This document shows, piece after piece, positions 17,808 to 26,061 of a DNA stretch of 64,000 nucleotides. Both the position numbers and the translations under genes were made by a program. Under the pieces are notes generated by a model that worked only from the letters and a program-made list of their open reading frames with translations, ran no database searches and was not told the origin of the DNA. Source of the DNA: Clostridium gasigenes (GTDB taxonomy: Bacteria; Bacillota; Clostridia; Clostridiales; Clostridiaceae); assembly GCF_900104115.1 (NCBI RefSeq), contig NZ_FNJM01000002.1, positions 248,001 through 312,000 on the forward strand, written 5' to 3'. Within the stretch, counting starts at the first letter, position 1. Each line of letters starts with the position of its first letter.

Positions 17808-20495
17808 CTAATTTTTTATAAAGAATTTTTTAACCTTTCTAGCTGCTATTACACCTTTACGTTTAAGTGTAGCTCTAACAATTATCGGTTTAAGTTTTTC
17901 AATCGGTACGCTTTGAGCATCATATTTTCTGTGAAGTGTAATTGCATCAAACTTACATCTAGTTGTACATGCTCCACAACCTATACATTTATATTCGTCT
18001 ACAGTTGTAGCTCCACAGCCAAGGCAACGTTCCGCTTCCTTCTTCACTTGCTCTTCTGTAAATGTAGCACGTAAATCTCTAAATGTTTCTTTTGATTTAC
18101 ATCCTTCTACATGAGCTATTTTTTCTCTCTTAATATGATCATACCCGTCTAAAGTTAAGTTTTCTTTATCAAATTCATGATACAATCTTCTATCACGACC
18201 AAAAACTAAACTTTGACCTTTATGCACATAACGATGAATTGAAATTGAAGCTTCTTTACCTAATGCAATAGCATCTATAGCAAATCTTGGACCTGTAAGG
18301 GCATCTCCACCTGCAAATATATCTGGTTCTGCTGTTTGCAACGTAAATGAATCTGCTTTAATTGTCTTATTTGGGTTTAATTCTACTCTGCTGTTTTCTA
18401 AAAGATTTCCCCAATCCATTCCTTGACCTACTGAAATTAAAACATGTTTTGTCTTAACAATTTTTATTTCATTCTCATCAAATACAGGACTGAATTTTCC
18501 ATCCTTATCGAAAACTGATAGACATTTTTTGAATTCTATACCTACAAGTTGTCCGTTTTCTTGAAGAATTCTTTTTGGCCCCCAAGAATTATTAATTACA
18601 ATATCTTCTGATAATGCTTCTTCAACTTCGTCATCAAGTGCTGGCATTTCAGTTCTACTTTCAAGACAGAACATATCAACCTTTGAATTTCCAACTCTTG
18701 TAGCTGTTCTTGCAACGTCAATAGCAACATTACCACCACCGATTACAACTACGTTTCCTTCAAGTTTCATCTCATTACCTAAGTTTACTTCTCTTAAGAA
18801 ATCAACTCCTGTAATAACACCTTCTGAATCTTCACCTTCTATCCCAAGTTTTCTACCTGATTGAGCACCGATTGCAACATAGAAAGCTTCATATCCTTGA
18901 GTTCTTAATTCTTTAAGGCTTACATGGTTCCCAACTTCAACACCTGTTTTAAACTCAACACCTAATTCTTTTAAAATATCTATTTCTGCGTTTATAACGT
19001 CTTTTTCCAATCTATATGATGGGATTCCAAGTGTTAACATACCACCAAGTACTTTTTGTTTTTCAAATACAGTTACCTTATAACCATCAATAGCTAAATA
19101 GAAAGCACAAGATAAACCTGAAGGGCCTGCGCCTACAACTGCAATTTTATTTCCATATTCATGTCTTAATTTTGGCACATAACGGTTTTCAATATTTAAA
19201 TCTTGTTCCGCAATGAATTTTTTGATTTCATCTACCGCAACTGCCTCATCAACATTACCTCTTGTACAAGCATCTTCACATTTTCTTGGGCAAACGCGTC
19301 CACATATTGCTGGGAAAGGATTTTCGTGTTTGATAAGTTCAAGTGCTTCTTTATATCTACCTTGAGAAGCCATCTTAATATAACCCTGAACAGATACATG
19401 CGCTGGGCACGCTGTTTTACAAGGACTTGTACCAGTTTTAACAACATTTTCTCTATTTATACGATGATCAACATTCCACTTGTCTTCGCCCCACTCTGAA
19501 TTATGAGCAAAGTCCACTCTCTTCTTCTCAACTATTGGTGTTTTTGTACATACTTTTTGTCCTAATTTTAATGCATTAACTGGACAAACACTTACACATT
19601 CTCCACAAGCAACACATTTATCTTTATCAATTTTGGAAGCATAATTTGAACGTATCATATCATTGTTATTGAACATTCCCGCAATTCTAGTAGCGTAACA
19701 TGAACAACCACAACAATTACAAATGGCATGTGTTTTTCCTGGTCCATCTGTATTAGGCATTTGATGCATAAGCCCATTCTCTTCGGCTCTTTTAATAATT
19801 TCAAAAGCTTCTTCCCTAGTAATTTTTCTTCCTCTACCTGTACGTATATAGTATTCAGCAGCATGACCTAACTGGATACACATATCTTCCTTCAAGTGAC
19901 CACAGCCTTCGCCCATAGCTTCTCTTGATGTACGGCAAGAACAATTCGAAACTGAAAAAATTGTATTTTCATTTAGATATTTAGAAACTTCCTCATATGA
20001 TACTCTTTTTGTTTCCCCTTCAATAGCTGTTTCTATAGGTATAACACGCATAGCGCCTGTTCCTACAGGGAAAACACCCGCTGTTATATGAGCTTTCTTT
20101 CTTCCATATCCCTCAAAAGCCTCTCCAATTTGCACAAAATTTTCAACCTCTTCCCTATGTGGGTGGTTAACTATTAGTTCCATATGCCCCGGAACCCAAA
20201 TCTCCAACCAATATTTATCAACGCCATCTTTTTCACCAACGAAGCAACCACCGGCAACAGCTAATTCCCATAGGAGTCTTTTTGTTTCCTCTACAGATTT
20301 ACCACACAAAGCAGCAACTTCTTCTCCGCTCTTTGGTTCACGGAATTCAAGAAAAAGTCCTACCTCTGCCATTTCTTCTGTAACAACAGGTTCCAGAATC
20401 TTATATTCTGGGTGTTCTGGTTTGACTTCATTTTTTGCACCACGTTTTGTCCTACTAATCTTATTTGCTAGATCTAATACTTTTTCCTTTACCAT
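17808..20495 (-). CDS. Multidomain Fe-S flavoprotein, GltD-like NAD(P) oxidoreductase (copy 1)
   Basis: 895 residues. Order: a winged-helix-like N-terminus (about 35-110); a Cys-rich region (SNCSCRTSREAMGEGCGHL, ICNCCGCSCYA); a 4Fe-4S motif (CVACGECVSVCPV); the GltD-type Fe-S helical domain (CKTACPAHVSVQGYIKMA, ICGRVCPRKCEDACTRG); FAD site (VVGAGPSGLSCAF); NAD(P) site (VIGGGNVAIDVARTA); and a C-terminal Cys pair (CLGCGATTVDEYKCIGCGAC, TTRCKF). It probably moves electrons from NAD(P)H to a low-potential Fe-S partner. It follows hypB by 56 nt. It is paralogous to the protein at 28356-31067 along its whole length but is AT-rich like the host. Confidence 0.8.
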   Translation of the reverse strand: MVKEKVLDLANKISRTKRGAKNEVKPEHPEYKILEPVVTEEMAEVGLFLEFREPKSGEEVAALCGKSVEETKRLLWELAVAGGCFVGEKDGVDKYWLEIWVPGHMELIVNHPHREEVENFVQIGEAFEGYGRKKAHITAGVFPVGTGAMRVIPIETAIEGETKRVSYEEVSKYLNENTIFSVSNCSCRTSREAMGEGCGHLKEDMCIQLGHAAEYYIRTGRGRKITREEAFEIIKRAEENGLMHQMPNTDGPGKTHAICNCCGCSCYATRIAGMFNNNDMIRSNYASKIDKDKCVACGECVSVCPVNALKLGQKVCTKTPIVEKKRVDFAHNSEWGEDKWNVDHRINRENVVKTGTSPCKTACPAHVSVQGYIKMASQGRYKEALELIKHENPFPAICGRVCPRKCEDACTRGNVDEAVAVDEIKKFIAEQDLNIENRYVPKLRHEYGNKIAVVGAGPSGLSCAFYLAIDGYKVTVFEKQKVLGGMLTLGIPSYRLEKDVINAEIDILKELGVEFKTGVEVGNHVSLKELRTQGYEAFYVAIGAQSGRKLGIEGEDSEGVITGVDFLREVNLGNEMKLEGNVVVIGGGNVAIDVARTATRVGNSKVDMFCLESRTEMPALDDEVEEALSEDIVINNSWGPKRILQENGQLVGIEFKKCLSVFDKDGKFSPVFDENEIKIVKTKHVLISVGQGMDWGNLLENSRVELNPNKTIKADSFTLQTAEPDIFAGGDALTGPRFAIDAIALGKEASISIHRYVHKGQSLVFGRDRRLYHEFDKENLTLDGYDHIKREKIAHVEGCKSKETFRDLRATFTEEQVKKEAERCLGCGATTVDEYKCIGCGACTTRCKFDAITLHRKYDAQSVPIEKLKPIIVRATLKRKGVIAARKVKKFFIKN

Positions 20496-20551
20496 TATAT
20501 ATTCCCCCTATTTTCAAATCTAATATTCCCTATTTAAAAATCCCATATTTC

Positions 20552-21223
20552 CTATTTTTGGCTCCAATTTTTCACTTCAGTACGTATCCAGTCAGCCCAC
20601 TCATCAATTCCTTCACCTGCTTTAGCAGAGATTGGGATAACCTTGATATTTGGGTTTAATTTTTTTACACGCTCTTTAACTGCATCTAAATCAAAATCAA
20701 AATAATCCATTGCATCTATTTTATTAATTAATAAAACATCAACAATAGAAAACATTAAAGGATATTTTAGAGGTTTGTCATCTCCCTCAGGTACACTTAA
20801 AATCATAGCATTTTTTGATGCACCAGTATCAAATTCTGCTGGACATACCAAATTCCCTACATTTTCTAATATTACAAAATCAATTTCTTCTGTTCCTAGT
20901 CCCGATAACCCTTGTTTGGTCATACCAGCATCTAGATGACACATCCCACCAGTATGTAATTGGATTACTTTTGTACCAGTCTTCGCAACAGTATTAGCAT
21001 CCACATCTGAGTCAATATCAGCCTCTAAAACTCCAATGCTCATTTCATCTTTCAAAGCATTAATTGTTCTTAAAACAGTTGTTGTTTTACCTGAACCTGG
21101 TGATGACATTAAATTCAATAAAAATGTGTTGTCTTTTTTTAATTCTTCCCTAAGCAAATCTGCTTGTCTATCATTGTCTTCGAAAACACTTTTCTTAATT
21201 TCAAGAATCTTATACTTTTCCAT
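20552..21223 (-). CDS. hypB: HypB nickel-incorporation GTPase
   Basis: 223 residues. P-loop SSPGSGKTTT (41-49), switch region HTGGMCHLDAGM with the conserved Cys-His metal site, and NKIDAMDYFDFD are all present. The N-terminal CxxCGC nickel motif and the His-rich stretch of some HypB proteins are absent, as in short clostridial forms. It hydrolyses GTP to drive nickel transfer from HypA. It heads a hypB-flavoprotein-hypA cluster. It is divergent from the TetR gene, with candidate operators between them. Confidence 0.9.
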   Translation of the reverse strand: MEKYKILEIKKSVFEDNDRQADLLREELKKDNTFLLNLMSSPGSGKTTTVLRTINALKDEMSIGVLEADIDSDVDANTVAKTGTKVIQLHTGGMCHLDAGMTKQGLSGLGTEEIDFVILENVGNLVCPAEFDTGASKNAMILSVPEGDDKPLKYPLMFSIVDVLLINKIDAMDYFDFDLDAVKERVKKLNPNIKVIPISAKAGEGIDEWADWIRTEVKNWSQK

Positions 21224-21342
21224 ATCCTCTTTCCCTCCATTTTAACTTAACTTTTTTTCTGAATTATAAATAATAAAAAACATTCCCTACAGGAAAATCA
21301 CATAATAAATCTCATAATATGAATGAGTCCTTTTACACAATC

Positions 21343-21395
21343 TAATTTCACTGAGTTAATTTCACCGAATTTGATTATGTTAATAATATAACATA
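21343..21395. promoter_or_regulatory. Candidate operators between hypB and tetR-type gene
   Basis: A 9-bp direct repeat TAATTTCAC occurs at 21343-21351 and 21357-21365 (14-nt period, each followed by YGA). An inverted repeat TATGTTA/TAACATA with a 6-nt gap lies at 21376-21395. Both are placed to control hypB and the divergent regulator. Binding is not shown. Confidence 0.4.
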
Positions 21396-21525
21396 TTTTT
21401 CTCACCTTTGTAAACATCTTCATAAATTGTCTTGATATTTTTTTTATGATATACTTGAACAAAATGCAGAATCACTATGTTTTTAAATTAAGACATCGTA
21501 AAATGAATATAAGAGGATTTATAAT

Positions 21526-22116
21526 ATGAAAAATTTAACTGAAAGACAAAAGCAGGCTATTGCTACAAAACTTAGAATTACACAGATATCAACGGACCTT
21601 TTTAAAAGAAAAGGTTTTGAAAATGTAAAAATTCAAGAAATTTGTGATGCAGCCAAAATTTCAACAGGTGCTTTCTACCATCATTTTAAATCTAAAAATG
21701 AAATAATTAATACAGGTTATGAGCAAATAGATTTATTATTAAGAGAACGATTTGAATCAAAAACCTTTAATTCAAATATAGATAAAATTATATATTTAGT
21801 AAGTGAAGGTAGTGTTTTATTACAAGACCTAGGATGGATATTTGTAGGTGACGTTTATAAAAACCTTCTTTCTACAGATGGAAAGTATACTTTTAAATCA
21901 GATCGTTTTGTTACACTTGAAATTAAATCTGCCATAGAATTAGCTATAGAAAATGATGAGCTACAATCTAGCATCTCTTCTAATACTTTAACTGAAACTA
22001 TTTTAAGAATATCAAGAGGGTTTATTTTTGATTGGTGTCTCCATCAAGGAAATTACGACCTAAAAACGGATATACTTTCCGACTTAAACCTAATACTTGC
22101 TAATTATAAAAAGTAG
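21526..22116 (+). CDS. TetR-family transcriptional regulator
   Basis: 196 residues. The N-terminal HTH is typical (KLRITQISTDLFKRKGFENV, IQEICDAAKISTGAFYHHF, KSKNEIINTG). The C-terminal ligand domain is not recognisable further. It is divergent from hypB and lies between that cluster and the imported reductase operon, so it is a candidate regulator of either. AT-rich composition shows it belongs to the host-type DNA, not the GC-rich block. Confidence 0.85.
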   Translation: MKNLTERQKQAIATKLRITQISTDLFKRKGFENVKIQEICDAAKISTGAFYHHFKSKNEIINTGYEQIDLLLRERFESKTFNSNIDKIIYLVSEGSVLLQDLGWIFVGDVYKNLLSTDGKYTFKSDRFVTLEIKSAIELAIENDELQSSISSNTLTETILRISRGFIFDWCLHQGNYDLKTDILSDLNLILANYKK

Positions 22117-22138
22117 TACAAAAAATCCAACATATTAT

Positions 22139-22201
22139 TAAAAGGTACCCTATATAATATTGACACTAAAAAAGTCTATATATAAGGTACCCTTTCTTTT
22201 T
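22139..22201 (+). terminator. Hairpin after the TetR-type gene
   Basis: AAAAGGTACCCTATATA and TATATATAAGGTACCCTTT pair with few mismatches and are followed by CTTTTTC. The GGTACC half-sites are also direct repeats. Confidence 0.5.
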
Positions 22202-22605
22202 CAAATTTACTTATTTTATCTTCTGCTTCAAATCTCATTAAATATAAATATTGATCTACTTTTATTTCTATAATTCCGAGTAACTTAATACCCTATTTGC
22301 TTACCCAATGTATTCTACCTTCATATGTAAATATATAATTACTTAATCATTATTATTCCCTAAATTGAGAATATCAACTTGAATAAACTTGAAATATTTT
22401 TTTATTTTTATCCATTTGACCATATTTCAGGAAATTTAATGGATCATCTTCTTTAACTAATAATAATCTATTCCTTTATTTCACCTTATTTAATCTAATA
22501 GCATTAAAGGTCCAATAAGCTATTAAACTCATTGAACCCAATCATAAATACTTATAATTTAATTATTCTTCTCTTATAGCTTCAATTACGATTATTTTTT
22601 TAGCC
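22202..22605. other. Gene-free AT-rich stretch
   Basis: No intact gene. Short open stretches on the minus strand (such as TYEGRIHWVSKQ near 22290) hint at badly decayed coding DNA that I could not identify. Confidence 0.3.
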
Positions 22606-22702
22606 CTTTTCAGTAAGTCCTATAGATTTCAATGCGGCTAATTCCTTTTTTCTCAAAATTATATTGGTTGTTAGTGTATTTATAGTAACGTCTCCCGAGG
22701 TC
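22606..22702 (-). pseudogene. Fragment of an FtsX-type ABC permease gene
   Basis: The minus strand reads VMTSGDVTINTLTTNIIL then RKKELAALKSIGLTEKG, which closely resembles the region after a membrane helix in FtsX/MacB-type permeases (RRKEFAxLKSIGMT). No start or remaining domains are left. It lies immediately at the left edge of the GC-rich block. Confidence 0.5.
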
Positions 22703-22726
22703 ATAACATAAACTGGAAGTTTATGT

Positions 22727-23452
22727 TTACTTCTTTTTAGCCTGCTTAAAGTGTAGTTCTCTCATTTCCTCCACCTCGTCGCACACCTGTTTCAAGTTGC
22801 ATGTTGAGCAATCCATCTTCAGATTCTTGAAGATATGGTCCAGAGTCATTGTAATCTTTTCTGCCTTGTGGGCTTTCTTTTCCAGCTCATCGTACGGAAA
22901 ATCTGGAAGTGTGATAAAGATCAGCTTTGCGGCAAGTACCTTAGAGTGCTGATGATAACCCCTAAGGAATAGACCTCCTACCTTTGCGAAATCAAGACCT
23001 TCTTGCAGAGCCTTGCGGCTGACACGCACAGGCTCACGCTCACTGGCAGCAGAAATGCGCGTCATATAACCTTTAGGAATGATGTGGTAGCGAGTGTGTT
23101 CAATTTTACGGATGGCGGCATAGGCCGCATCATGTTCGCCTAAGCTGTCTTTAGCAACCCTCAGTAATGTAAGCCGCGCGTAAGGTGCATCTTTCTGCAG
23201 GTCGGGCAAATCCGGGCCATACAACCACAGCTCGTCACCACCAACCAAGCTATCTGAGGAAGTAAATCCAAGTCCACTGACCGCCGGAAGATTGCCACCA
23301 CCCAGTTCATAAGCCATCTCGCTCCGCAGGATAAGGTTATATTCCCCTGCATCCGGCCAGGTCTCATCAGCTTCGGGTACCGTCAAACGATGTCCTGGTT
23401 GTCCCTCAAGGAGCGCAAGACTACTTTCAATAAATTCATCGTAAGGTTTCAT
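22727..23452 (-). CDS. Stand-alone protein resembling an acetyl-CoA synthase beta-subunit domain
   Basis: 241 residues, GC-rich codons. Residues about 45-200 follow the pattern of the domain before the A-cluster in CO dehydrogenase/acetyl-CoA synthase beta subunits: MAYELGG, a GPDLPDL block, an ExxxHxR-like helix, then GYMTRIS, RVSRKALQEGLDFAKVGG and KLIFITLPDF. The C-terminus keeps only C215STCNLKQVC224, which recalls the first Cys ligands of the A-cluster; the rest of that catalytic domain, including the CGC motif, is missing. It is last in the reductase operon. It may bind a metal cluster or act as scaffold. The family match is by eye. Confidence 0.6.
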   Translation of the reverse strand: MKPYDEFIESSLALLEGQPGHRLTVPEADETWPDAGEYNLILRSEMAYELGGGNLPAVSGLGFTSSDSLVGGDELWLYGPDLPDLQKDAPYARLTLLRVAKDSLGEHDAAYAAIRKIEHTRYHIIPKGYMTRISAASEREPVRVSRKALQEGLDFAKVGGLFLRGYHQHSKVLAAKLIFITLPDFPYDELEKKAHKAEKITMTLDHIFKNLKMDCSTCNLKQVCDEVEEMRELHFKQAKKK

Positions 23453-23491
23453 AATATGTGTCTCCTAATATATATTTTGTATAAAATTTTA

Positions 23492-23650
23492 TTACAAACG
23501 TCTATCACGCTTGATTTTGTCATAGTGCTTATTTAAGATCGGTCCAATCTTGGCCATCAGCTTCATATCAAGATTGAAGAAATAGATTACGAGGCTAATA
23601 GGAAACAGTGCAACCAGCACGCAGGCAATGATGAGCAAAACTTTTAACAT
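23492..23650 (-). CDS. 52-residue single-span membrane peptide
   Basis: An ATG at 23650 lies behind AAGGAGA with a 9-nt gap. The sequence begins MLKVLLIIACVLVALFPISL; one membrane helix (about 3-26) is followed by a basic cytoplasmic tail (NKHYDKIKRDRRL). It lies between the activase (18 nt) and the ACS-like gene (39 nt) and shares their GC-rich composition, so it is part of the operon. It has no recognised family. It might anchor the system at the membrane. Confidence 0.7.
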   Translation of the reverse strand: MLKVLLIIACVLVALFPISLVIYFFNLDMKLMAKIGPILNKHYDKIKRDRRL

Positions 23651-23668
23651 ATTAAAATTTCTCCTTCC

Positions 23669-24472
23669 TTATACGTCTGCGGATGCAAGGCCCTTCTGGC
23701 GAGCAAATTCCGCAGCACCAAGTGCGCCCATAAGCTGTGGGTCTGTCTTAAGATTAACAACCTTCATTTTAAGTACACGCTCGATAGCCTTCCTAAGTCC
23801 CTGATTCTTTGCGCAACCACCAGTAAGAGTGATACTGTCAGTTGCTCCGGCTTTCTTAGCCATAACAAAACATCTCTTAGCAACTGCAAGCTGAATACCA
23901 GCTGCAATTTCATCCATAGGCTTTCCTTCACCAATAAGTGAAATAACTTCACTCTCAGCAAATACTGTACACTGAGCAGTGATAGGAATTGTATTCTTTG
24001 CAGTAAGTGAAAGTTTGCAGAAATCCGGAAGGCTTATTTCAAATGCATTTGCCATAGCCTCATAAAAACGGCCTGTACCTGCTGAACACTTATCGTTCAT
24101 AGCAAAGTTCTTTACTGTTCCGTCTTTATCGATGGCGATACCCTTAACATCTTGACCACCAATGTCAATGATGGCCTTTACATCAGGGTTAGTTACATGA
24201 ACACCCATTGCATGACAGCTGATTTCAGAAATGTTCTCATCTGCAAAGGTCACCTTGTTACGTCCGTAACCTGTACCGATAAGATAACTAATATCCTCTA
24301 TACTCTTAATACCGTCAACTTTTGAAATTGCTTCATAAATAACAATCTCTGAACTCTTTACAGGGTTCATCTTGCTTTTTATTGTTGCGTCTGCAAAAAT
24401 TTTTCCCTCTTCATTGAGAATAACACATTTTGCGTAAGTTGAACCTACGTCACATCCACAGAAATATTTCAT
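23669..24472 (-). CDS. ASKHA-type activase of a 2-hydroxyacyl-CoA dehydratase/BCR-family enzyme
   Basis: 267 residues, the normal HgdC/BcrA-like length. ATPase motifs: GCDVGSTYAKCV (phosphate 1), DIGGQDVKGI (phosphate 2) and TGGCAKNQGL (adenosine). The bridging 4Fe-4S ligands of the homodimer are NDKC129SAGTGRF and QC168TVFAESEV. This protein uses ATP to inject one low-potential electron into its partner, here surely the two subunits encoded just upstream. Its closest functional relatives include HgdC and the reductase of the double-cubane cluster protein. The electron donor may be the Fe-S flavoprotein encoded divergently. Confidence 0.9.
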   Translation of the reverse strand: MKYFCGCDVGSTYAKCVILNEEGKIFADATIKSKMNPVKSSEIVIYEAISKVDGIKSIEDISYLIGTGYGRNKVTFADENISEISCHAMGVHVTNPDVKAIIDIGGQDVKGIAIDKDGTVKNFAMNDKCSAGTGRFYEAMANAFEISLPDFCKLSLTAKNTIPITAQCTVFAESEVISLIGEGKPMDEIAAGIQLAVAKRCFVMAKKAGATDSITLTGGCAKNQGLRKAIERVLKMKVVNLKTDPQLMGALGAAEFARQKGLASADV

Positions 24473-24516
24473 AGTAATTCTCTCCTTATATTTATATTAA
24501 TCAGTAATGTGAAACA

Positions 24517-26061
24517 TTAGAAAGCGTATTTGTCGTCAAAATCCTCCAGACTCGGATCCAGAGGCTCCTCACGAAGAACAGAACGCATATAGCGATTAAC
24601 CTCTGTTCGCATATCCCTACGAGATGCATTACGTGGATCCATAAGTCCATGGGTAACCCAAACCAGATGGATTCCACGTTCACGCGCCTGTTCCTCGAAT
24701 AGACCATGATAACCGGCCATAGCTTTGCAGCCAATATGTTCATACATAATGACCATATCCGCATTGAAATAATCACAGAAGCGCCACAAATCATTTAATC
24801 CGACTTCATAGCCACCGTTGGAACGGTTACGCATCGTCATGTTCATGTAGAGATGTGCCAAATCCAATAAAGCCTGATCCTGATCCTTATCCCCAATATC
24901 AAATATACGTGTAGATGTAAGACTCAGCATATCAATCAGAGACAGTATACCCCAGCAGTTCTGCAGCCAAAGCGGGAAAGCAGTGTAGTACTGCGCCTGT
25001 ACGCCCCACAAAACTGCACGGTGACGAACCTCTGGCACACAGAGGCACTTTTTCTCGTAGCCTTCCATTGCCAGCTTGGTGATCTTCTCTTCAGCTTCCA
25101 GAAAGCGGGCATCACGTCCACCAGCTACCTGGTAGGCAGCACAGCGGTAGAGAGCCACGTTGTTGCCGATAACCTGCGGATAAGGAGAACGTGATAATTC
25201 AAGCCATTCTAAGAACTGCTTGGTCTCATTGTTAAAGGTATCCATGCACTTGAAGAAGTTGTCCCAGTCGAATTTTTCGCCGGTCTGCTCCTCAATGAAA
25301 CTAATGGCGTTCTTGATTTCTTCCGCGGCGTACTCCTGAACACCTTCCTGTGTATGACGAATCGGCGCTGCCAGCTGGAATGTCGGAATCTTGAACCGGC
25401 GTGCCTCGAGGCCATTCCCCATCAAGCTACCATCACAGGTGGTATTACACTGAATGGCACATATGCCAATGATAGGATAGTCGTCGTCAATAGCAACTCC
25501 CAGTTCAGCTGCAGGCATCGGGCAGACGTCACCCGGAATACCATATTCCTGTGCCACGTCTATATAATGGATAACGCCGTCCTGAGCCATAGTGGAGCCG
25601 GTGTAGATTGGTGCAAGCTGCGTGCAAATCATATGCAGGTTTGGGAAGCCATTCATGATTTGGCTCATCATATTTTCGTCGAACACAACTATCTTTTTAC
25701 TCAGCTCCTTGTCGCCACCAAGACGAGCATCGGCCTTGAACGTAGTACTAAGGGTATCACACATGTGCTCAACAATGAGGTCGAACTCCGTGTGGGCGAT
25801 GTGTAGCTGCGTGCCGCGCAAGCCTTCCGTATGTCGGTCCAGGAAGTCAGGTACCGCAAGATAGTTCACCATCCAACGGTAGCGGAGACTGCCCTTGATG
25901 TTGATTGGCTTCAGCGTAAAACCAATCAGCTGTCTCCATATAAATAGCCAGCGTGTATAATCGTACCAAGTATCATTTAATCCACGCCATTCACGTCGCT
26001 TACGTATCTTCCCCCCAGTATAAAATTCACCAAGCTTTTCACTTCCCATTTCTTTGCTCAT
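24517..26061 (-). CDS. 2-hydroxyacyl-CoA dehydratase/benzoyl-CoA reductase-family subunit, large
   Basis: 514 residues, longer than typical (about 380-430) family members because of an N-terminal extension of about 90 residues rich in Arg and Trp. Conserved-looking features are QLAPIYTG, GDVC180PMPAAELG, then C201AIQC205NTTC209DGS, IPTFQL and a helical C-terminal lobe (YFNADMVIMYEHIGCKAMAG, GIHLVWVTHGLMDPRN). Cys180, 209 and 146 are candidates for cluster ligands. It overlaps the smaller subunit by 4 nt (ATGA) and forms the second half of a heterodimer. Substrate unknown; a double-cubane-type enzyme is possible. Confidence 0.75.
   Translation of the reverse strand: MSKEMGSEKLGEFYTGGKIRKRREWRGLNDTWYDYTRWLFIWRQLIGFTLKPINIKGSLRYRWMVNYLAVPDFLDRHTEGLRGTQLHIAHTEFDLIVEHMCDTLSTTFKADARLGGDKELSKKIVVFDENMMSQIMNGFPNLHMICTQLAPIYTGSTMAQDGVIHYIDVAQEYGIPGDVCPMPAAELGVAIDDDYPIIGICAIQCNTTCDGSLMGNGLEARRFKIPTFQLAAPIRHTQEGVQEYAAEEIKNAISFIEEQTGEKFDWDNFFKCMDTFNNETKQFLEWLELSRSPYPQVIGNNVALYRCAAYQVAGGRDARFLEAEEKITKLAMEGYEKKCLCVPEVRHRAVLWGVQAQYYTAFPLWLQNCWGILSLIDMLSLTSTRIFDIGDKDQDQALLDLAHLYMNMTMRNRSNGGYEVGLNDLWRFCDYFNADMVIMYEHIGCKAMAGYHGLFEEQARERGIHLVWVTHGLMDPRNASRRDMRTEVNRYMRSVLREEPLDPSLEDFDDKYAF

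Noticed and set aside
19203..19499. Open frames opposite and within the large flavoprotein genes
   Set aside because: They are antisense or out-of-frame shadows of a gene with strong domain matches; no ribosome sites or known families.
25354..25864. Two plus-strand frames of 80-150 codons opposite the large dehydratase-type subunit
   Set aside because: Caused by the lower AT content of the block; the minus-strand gene has clear family motifs and operon spacing.
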